Origin: Candidatus Gastranaerophilales bacterium
GTDB lineage: Bacteria > Cyanobacteriota > Vampirovibrionia > Gastranaerophilales > Gastranaerophilaceae
Assembly: GCA_944324135.1 (NCBI GenBank)
Contig: CALUVE010000002.1
Location: 1-64,000 of the forward strand
DNA length: 64,000 bases
Reading direction: 5' to 3'
A model generated the notes under the pieces. That model saw only the letters and a program-made list of their open reading frames with translations, made no database searches and was not told the origin of the DNA. Position numbers and translations under genes: made by a program. Below, in pieces: positions 60,323 to 64,000 of this stretch (positions within the stretch are counted from its first letter, which is position 1; each line of letters starts with the position of its first letter).

Positions 60323-60752
60323 TCATACCAACTCTGCGAGCGTGTCTGCTGCCGTTTTCGAATGCAGATTTAAGCCATATATCGACAATATCAAGAGCAA
60401 GGTGTTCGCCTATAACCCTTTCTCCGAGGCAGAGAACATTTGCGTTGTTGTGTGCGCGGGAAACTCTTGCAGAATATGTGTCACCACAGAGCGCTGCTCT
60501 GATTCCGCGGACTTTGTTAGCGGCAATTGACATACCTATACCTGTTCCGCAAATGAGTATACCTCTGTTTGCCTGTCCTGAGATAACAAGTTCTGCTACG
60601 TCGTGGGCAATTTTCGGATAATCACATGCTTCACGGGTGTATGTTCCTACATCAGTATACGGGATGTTTCTTGATTTCAAGTATTCTATGATTTTTTGTT
60701 TATAAAAAAATCCACCGTGATCAGAACCGATTGCTACTCTTAGGTCTTCCAT
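60315..60752 (-). CDS. rpiB: Ribose-5-phosphate isomerase B
   Basis: Start at 60752 (AAAGGAG 10 bp upstream; MEDLRVAIGSDHGGFFYKQK), not the longer frame at 60788. The RpiB/LacAB hallmarks are present: SDHGG, DVGTY, CDYPKIAHDVAELVI, ILICGTGIGMSIAANKVRGI, RAALC and NVLCLGERVIG. Catalytic Cys is in ICGTG. Interconverts ribose-5-P and ribulose-5-P. 145 aa. Overlaps rsfS. Confidence 0.95.
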   Translation of the reverse strand: MEDLRVAIGSDHGGFFYKQKIIEYLKSRNIPYTDVGTYTREACDYPKIAHDVAELVISGQANRGILICGTGIGMSIAANKVRGIRAALCGDTYSARVSRAHNNANVLCLGERVIGEHLALDIVDIWLKSAFENGSRHARRVGMIE

Positions 60753-60859
60753 AATAATAAACACTCCTTTCTTTATGTGTGTAATCAATTATACGATTTT
60801 TTTCTGGTTTTGTAAATAATTAGACCAGTGCATTGTGCGTTATATTTTGTTTAGAAAAT

Positions 60860-60892
60860 AAAAGAGCGGAATTTTTGAAATCCCGCTCTTTT
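60860..60892 (-). terminator. Terminator of the glycine-rich protein gene
   Basis: On the minus strand AAAAGAGCGGG / CCGCTCTTTT stem followed by ATTTTC, about 20 bp after the stop. Confidence 0.8.
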
Positions 60893-60913
60893 ATATTTTC
60901 AATGATTAACTTA

Positions 60914-62308
60914 TTAGGCAATATTATCGCTTAAGCCTGCATAACCAGCTTTACCTTGTCCTCTTGTTTGTCCTGATTCAGTGTATTTGTATTGGCTTAA
61001 TCTGAATTTGTCTGTACCTTGTTCAAGTATGTATATTTCAGGTTGTCTTGGGTTATCTGTTGCTTGCAGGTAAACGTGACCGCTATCATCTGTACTTACA
61101 ACTTTGTAAGTGTGGCTGCCGATTTTAATTGTGTCACCTGTTATATCAGTTGCTTTTACATTACCGATATCACCTACATCGCCGTGGTCAATGATATCAA
61201 ATGTTTTGCCATCAAGTGAGCTTAATTTAAATCCGTTGCTTGATACAAGGTCGAAACCATTAATTGCTTTCATTAATTCATCAGGTGTTTTGTATACTTT
61301 GCCATTGTATTTTACGCCAGCGAATTTGCCTTCTCCGTCTTCAACAGCTTCGCATCCCTCCGGCAGGACTCCTTTACCGAAGATTTTTTCAAAAGCTTCG
61401 TTTGTACCGCCCGGAACATTTTGTGATCCTCTGCCTCCGTCATCTTGAACGCCATTGCCTTTGCCATCGGCACCGTCTGTATCGTCAGCTCCTTCAGTAC
61501 CGTCGCCATTTCCTGAATTTATTCTATTTTCTATACCATCTTTGAAATCTTTTAATTGTCCAGGTGTTGGTACGGTTCTAAATTCTGACGTGTGAGTTTT
61601 ACCCTTGCTGTCTGTATATGTTAAGGTATATTGTAAGTCAGTACCTTTGCCGTCTTCACCATTCGGGTTGTCATTTACAGATAAATTAAACCCGTTAGTA
61701 CCGTTATCTTTATTAAATTTGTCAGCTTCTTCTCGCAATTCTTTAAGTGCTGTTTCTCTGCCATCGCCTGTGCTGCGTGTACCTTTAGCACCATCAGCAC
61801 CATCTGCTCCATCAGCTCCGTCAGCGCCGCCATTTATCTGATCAATAATATCTTGAGGTGTTTTACCTGTCAGAATATTACCATCTTTATCTTTTACAGC
61901 ATATTCTCCGTTCAAGAATGATACATTATAGTCCTTGCCAAGAAGTTTCTGGAGACCGTCAACTTCGTTGCCGCCAGCACCAGCAGCACCGCCGGTTGTT
62001 CCTCCGCCGCCTCCGCCGTAAAGTCCTACTGCACTGCTGTTGCCTCCGCCGCCTAACAGACCGCCAAGGAAGCCGCCGAAGAATCCGCCTAAGAATGACT
62101 TCCAACCACCGCCGCCGCAGCAACCGTAGTCCATTGTATAGCCGCCCATCATTGGCATCCCGACTCCAAAACCGCCCATTGTTGGCATTCCGCATCCAAA
62201 ACCACTGCTGTAGTTGTTAAAGCTGCCAGAAATCACTGTCTTGTTTATTACTGATGGTGTACTAAATTTACCCCATGCTCCGGGTCTTACTGGTTGAAAG
62301 AATGTCAT
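60914..62308 (-). CDS. Glycine-rich protein with a short collagen-like run
   Basis: Start at 62308 is preferred (AAGGAG with 8-bp spacing) over the ATG at 62314. 464 aa. Residues ~35-115 are extremely Gly-rich (GCGMPTMGGFGVGMPMMGGY; GGGGWKSFLGGFFGGFLGGL, then LGGGG), with CC at the front. A run of GAD triplets (GADGADGADGADGAKG, ~165-180) is collagen-like. Further on, a Gly/Asp/Asn-rich linker separates repeated beta-like modules (DYNVSFLNGEYAVKDKDGNI; FAGVKYNGKVYKTPDELMKA). The last ~100 residues are beta-rich (IKIGSHTYKVVSTDDSGHVY). No signal peptide. Promoter module shared with the glycine-zipper genes. Likely structural or surface protein; function unknown. Confidence 0.65.
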   Translation of the reverse strand: MTFFQPVRPGAWGKFSTPSVINKTVISGSFNNYSSGFGCGMPTMGGFGVGMPMMGGYTMDYGCCGGGGWKSFLGGFFGGFLGGLLGGGGNSSAVGLYGGGGGGTTGGAAGAGGNEVDGLQKLLGKDYNVSFLNGEYAVKDKDGNILTGKTPQDIIDQINGGADGADGADGADGAKGTRSTGDGRETALKELREEADKFNKDNGTNGFNLSVNDNPNGEDGKGTDLQYTLTYTDSKGKTHTSEFRTVPTPGQLKDFKDGIENRINSGNGDGTEGADDTDGADGKGNGVQDDGGRGSQNVPGGTNEAFEKIFGKGVLPEGCEAVEDGEGKFAGVKYNGKVYKTPDELMKAINGFDLVSSNGFKLSSLDGKTFDIIDHGDVGDIGNVKATDITGDTIKIGSHTYKVVSTDDSGHVYLQATDNPRQPEIYILEQGTDKFRLSQYKYTESGQTRGQGKAGYAGLSDNIA

Positions 62309-62336
62309 AAACATATCTCCTTAGTTTATAGTGCTT

Positions 62337-62403
62337 TATATATATAAAGTATATACGTATTGCATAATTGCGTATATAACATTGTTTTGTTACATTTCTT
62401 TAC
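62337..62403 (-). promoter_or_regulatory. Shared promoter module (copy upstream of 62308)
   Basis: On the minus strand GTAAAGAAATGTAACAA, ~33 bp, then TATACTTTATATATATA ending 29 bp before the ATG. The remaining intergenic sequence to recG (62404-62527) is AT-rich without other visible features. Confidence 0.6.
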
Positions 62404-62527
62404 AAAAGCACTTGTGTAAACCGGTTATTGTTCGCTTATACTCTTTGTTATCCCTATATTTATATTATAACATTTTTTATAAATATATGGTACATTTAAT
62501 AAGATAAATATTAATAAATGTTAAGAT

Positions 62528-64000
62528 TTAAACATCTAACCCGGTAAATAATTGGAGAGATGTTGCAGAGTTTAGAATAGGATATTCGTCCAAATTACGT
62601 GTTTTAATAAAGTCTATTGCTTCGTTACGCGCAAGTTCAAGAATTTTTGCATCGCGTACTATGTCAGATATTATCAAATCAGGCAAACCGCTCTGGCGTG
62701 TTCCGAGAAATTCTCCGGGGCCGCGCAGCTGCAAATCTTTTTCAGCAATAACAAAACCGTCGTTAGTTTGAGTCATAATATTTAAACGTTCACGGGTTTC
62801 CTGTGATTTAGATGCTGTCACAAGTACACAATATGACTGGAGAGCGCTTCGCCCGACACGTCCTCTCAGCTGATGGAGTTGAGATAGTCCGAAACGTTCA
62901 GCATTTTCAATAATCATAACTGTAGCGTTCGGAACATCAACCCCGACTTCTACAACTGTTGTTGAAACGAGAATATCATATTTTTTATTCTTAAAGTCAG
63001 CCATGACCTGTTCTTTTTCGTCATTTTTCAATTTGCCGTGCAGCAGTCCAATTTTGTATTGCGGAAAGATTTCATTCTGAAGTTTTTCAGCTTCGATTGT
63101 TGCGGCTTTAGCTGATAATGTCTCGCTTTCATCAATCAACGGATACACAACGTAGGCTTGTCTGCCTGCATTTACTTCGGATTTAATAAGTTCATAGACA
63201 CCCCTGTGTGAACTTGTGAGAGTTGTTTTTATCGGGAGTCTCCCTTTAGGGAGCTCGTCAATCACGGTTAAATCCAAATCGCCGTGCACAGTGAGAGCAA
63301 GTGTCCGTGGAATCGGGGTTGCAGTCATTGTGAGCATTTGAGGATTATGTGATTTTTTTCGGAGAATATTTCTTTGTTTTACTCCGAATCTGTGCTGTTC
63401 ATCAACGACTATTGCGCCAAGATTTGCAAAATCAACAGTGTCCTGAATTAGTGCGTGCGTACCAACTGCAATATGCATTTGTCCGTTTTTTAAATTAGTC
63501 AGCATTTCATTTCTGACTTTTTTGCCCTGCGAACCTAAGAACAATCCCACACTTAATCCCATAGGGGTAAGCCATTGTACAAGATTATTATAATGCTGCT
63601 GCGCAAGAATTTCAGTCGGCGCCATGATTGCACCTTGATACCCGTTTTCAACTGCCGCAAGGAGCATTATCGTAGCGACAACAGTTTTACCGCTGCCGAC
63701 ATCTCCCTGTAGAAGTCTTTGCATTGGTTCATCAGAGGTCATATCAGCAAGAATTTCGTTTACAGCTTTTTTTTGTCCGCTAGTTAACTCAAACGGGAGA
63801 CTGTCAATAAATTGTTTTACAAGACCGTTTTGTTTTACTTGCAATGCAAGTGATGAGCCGCTATGACGAGCATTTTCTCTCAGCCTGACAAGTTTTAGCT
63901 GCACCAGAAATAATTCTTCAAAAATTAAGCTGAATCTAGCCCTATCAAGCATATCCTGTGTTTCAGGGAAATGAACTTGTTGTATTGCAATGCTTTTGTT
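62528..64000 (-). CDS. recG: ATP-dependent DNA helicase RecG, 5' part beyond the window
   Basis: The reading frame stays open through 64000, so the N-terminal wedge domain lies outside. The visible 490 codons contain HFPETQDMLDRARFSLIFEE, helicase motifs QKKAVNEILADM, Walker A LLQGDVGSGKTVVA, MAPTEILAQQHY, the DEQH box VVDEQHRFGVKQR, TATPIPRTLALT, TTVVEVGVDVPNA and QLRGRVGR, and the RecG-specific QLRGPGEFLGTRQSGLPDL. RecG regresses stalled forks and processes junctions. The C-terminus is intact. Confidence 0.96.
   Translation of the reverse strand, partial: NKSIAIQQVHFPETQDMLDRARFSLIFEELFLVQLKLVRLRENARHSGSSLALQVKQNGLVKQFIDSLPFELTSGQKKAVNEILADMTSDEPMQRLLQGDVGSGKTVVATIMLLAAVENGYQGAIMAPTEILAQQHYNNLVQWLTPMGLSVGLFLGSQGKKVRNEMLTNLKNGQMHIAVGTHALIQDTVDFANLGAIVVDEQHRFGVKQRNILRKKSHNPQMLTMTATPIPRTLALTVHGDLDLTVIDELPKGRLPIKTTLTSSHRGVYELIKSEVNAGRQAYVVYPLIDESETLSAKAATIEAEKLQNEIFPQYKIGLLHGKLKNDEKEQVMADFKNKKYDILVSTTVVEVGVDVPNATVMIIENAERFGLSQLHQLRGRVGRSALQSYCVLVTASKSQETRERLNIMTQTNDGFVIAEKDLQLRGPGEFLGTRQSGLPDLIISDIVRDAKILELARNEAIDFIKTRNLDEYPILNSATSLQLFTGLDV

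Noticed and set aside
1-64000. CRISPR arrays, tRNA or rRNA genes, transposase genes
   Set aside because: No regularly spaced repeats, no T-loop/acceptor patterns and no transposase-like ORF were found on reading; small degenerate cases could be missed.

Overview
The window looks like the chromosome of a low-GC, non-model bacterium of the cyanobacterial lineage, most likely the gut-associated non-photosynthetic branch (Gastranaerophilales/Vampirovibrionia, 'Melainabacteria'). The case rests on a Tic20-family membrane protein, an SLH-domain envelope protein, a Ski2-like DSHCT helicase, an IDH3-type isocitrate dehydrogenase, a probable 6S RNA, and many hypothetical proteins carrying a short N-terminal F-T-G/S signature. 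This assignment is inference; no rRNA gene is present to settle it.

Layout. 1-6.1 kb is a mosaic of surface-glycan genes (three glycan-type enzymes and a radical SAM protein) bracketed by a 77-bp palindromic repeat present three times, together with gene debris (tolC-like and pabB/trpG-like 3' pieces). 6.2-8.4 kb holds small lineage-type proteins (HTH, CreD fragment, kinase-like, DUF2023). 8.4-14.3 kb is one minus-strand locus for a nonulosonic acid: synthase, CMP-transferase, HAD phosphatase, an MsbA-like exporter and two glycosyltransferases. Two diagnostic residues of the phosphatase point to a 9-phosphate route of the KDN type. 14.4-23.9 kb is housekeeping: a PurD-like protein that lost its metal ligands, a DnaJ-like protein, QueE, Def-Fmt, a chorismate mutase, a large acidic CarD-tailed protein, and YqeK-NadD. 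23.9-24.6 kb is a gene-free block of dispersed and tandem repeats.

24.6-31.0 kb carries a small protein, a 772-aa unknown, 6S RNA, a TadZ/CpaE-like ATPase with a degenerate TadA-like partner, and a membrane protein. 31.1-33.8 kb is uvrB plus a membrane protein. 33.9-40.9 kb is an eight-gene minus-strand operon: ClpX-type zinc finger, helical-repeat protein, RuvX, DUF1292, Clp_N repeat protein, TilS, Hpt and histidine kinase. 41.0-43.6 kb has a TPR lipoprotein, Lgt and an MFS exporter. 44.3-48.6 kb has pyruvate kinase, an SLH protein, a Cys-rich exported protein and a uridine-kinase-like enzyme. 48.8-51.7 kb holds a small protein and two glycine-zipper proteins. 51.8-58.3 kb has isocitrate dehydrogenase, SerS, the Ski2-like helicase and an exported phosphodiester glycosidase. 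58.3-60.8 kb has Tic20-like, TPR, RsfS and RpiB. 60.9-62.3 kb is a glycine-rich protein, and recG runs off the right edge.

The most unusual signals are: (1) a shared promoter module (a TTGTTAC/TTGTTAA box, then TATATAAAGTA 29-34 bp before the start codon) in front of four hypothetical low-complexity or glycine-zipper proteins, plus an orphan promoter-terminator copy whose coding part is missing; (2) the candidate KDN-9-phosphate pathway; (3) palindromic repeats delimiting glycan cassettes; and (4) Clp-machinery recognition modules detached from any ATPase.
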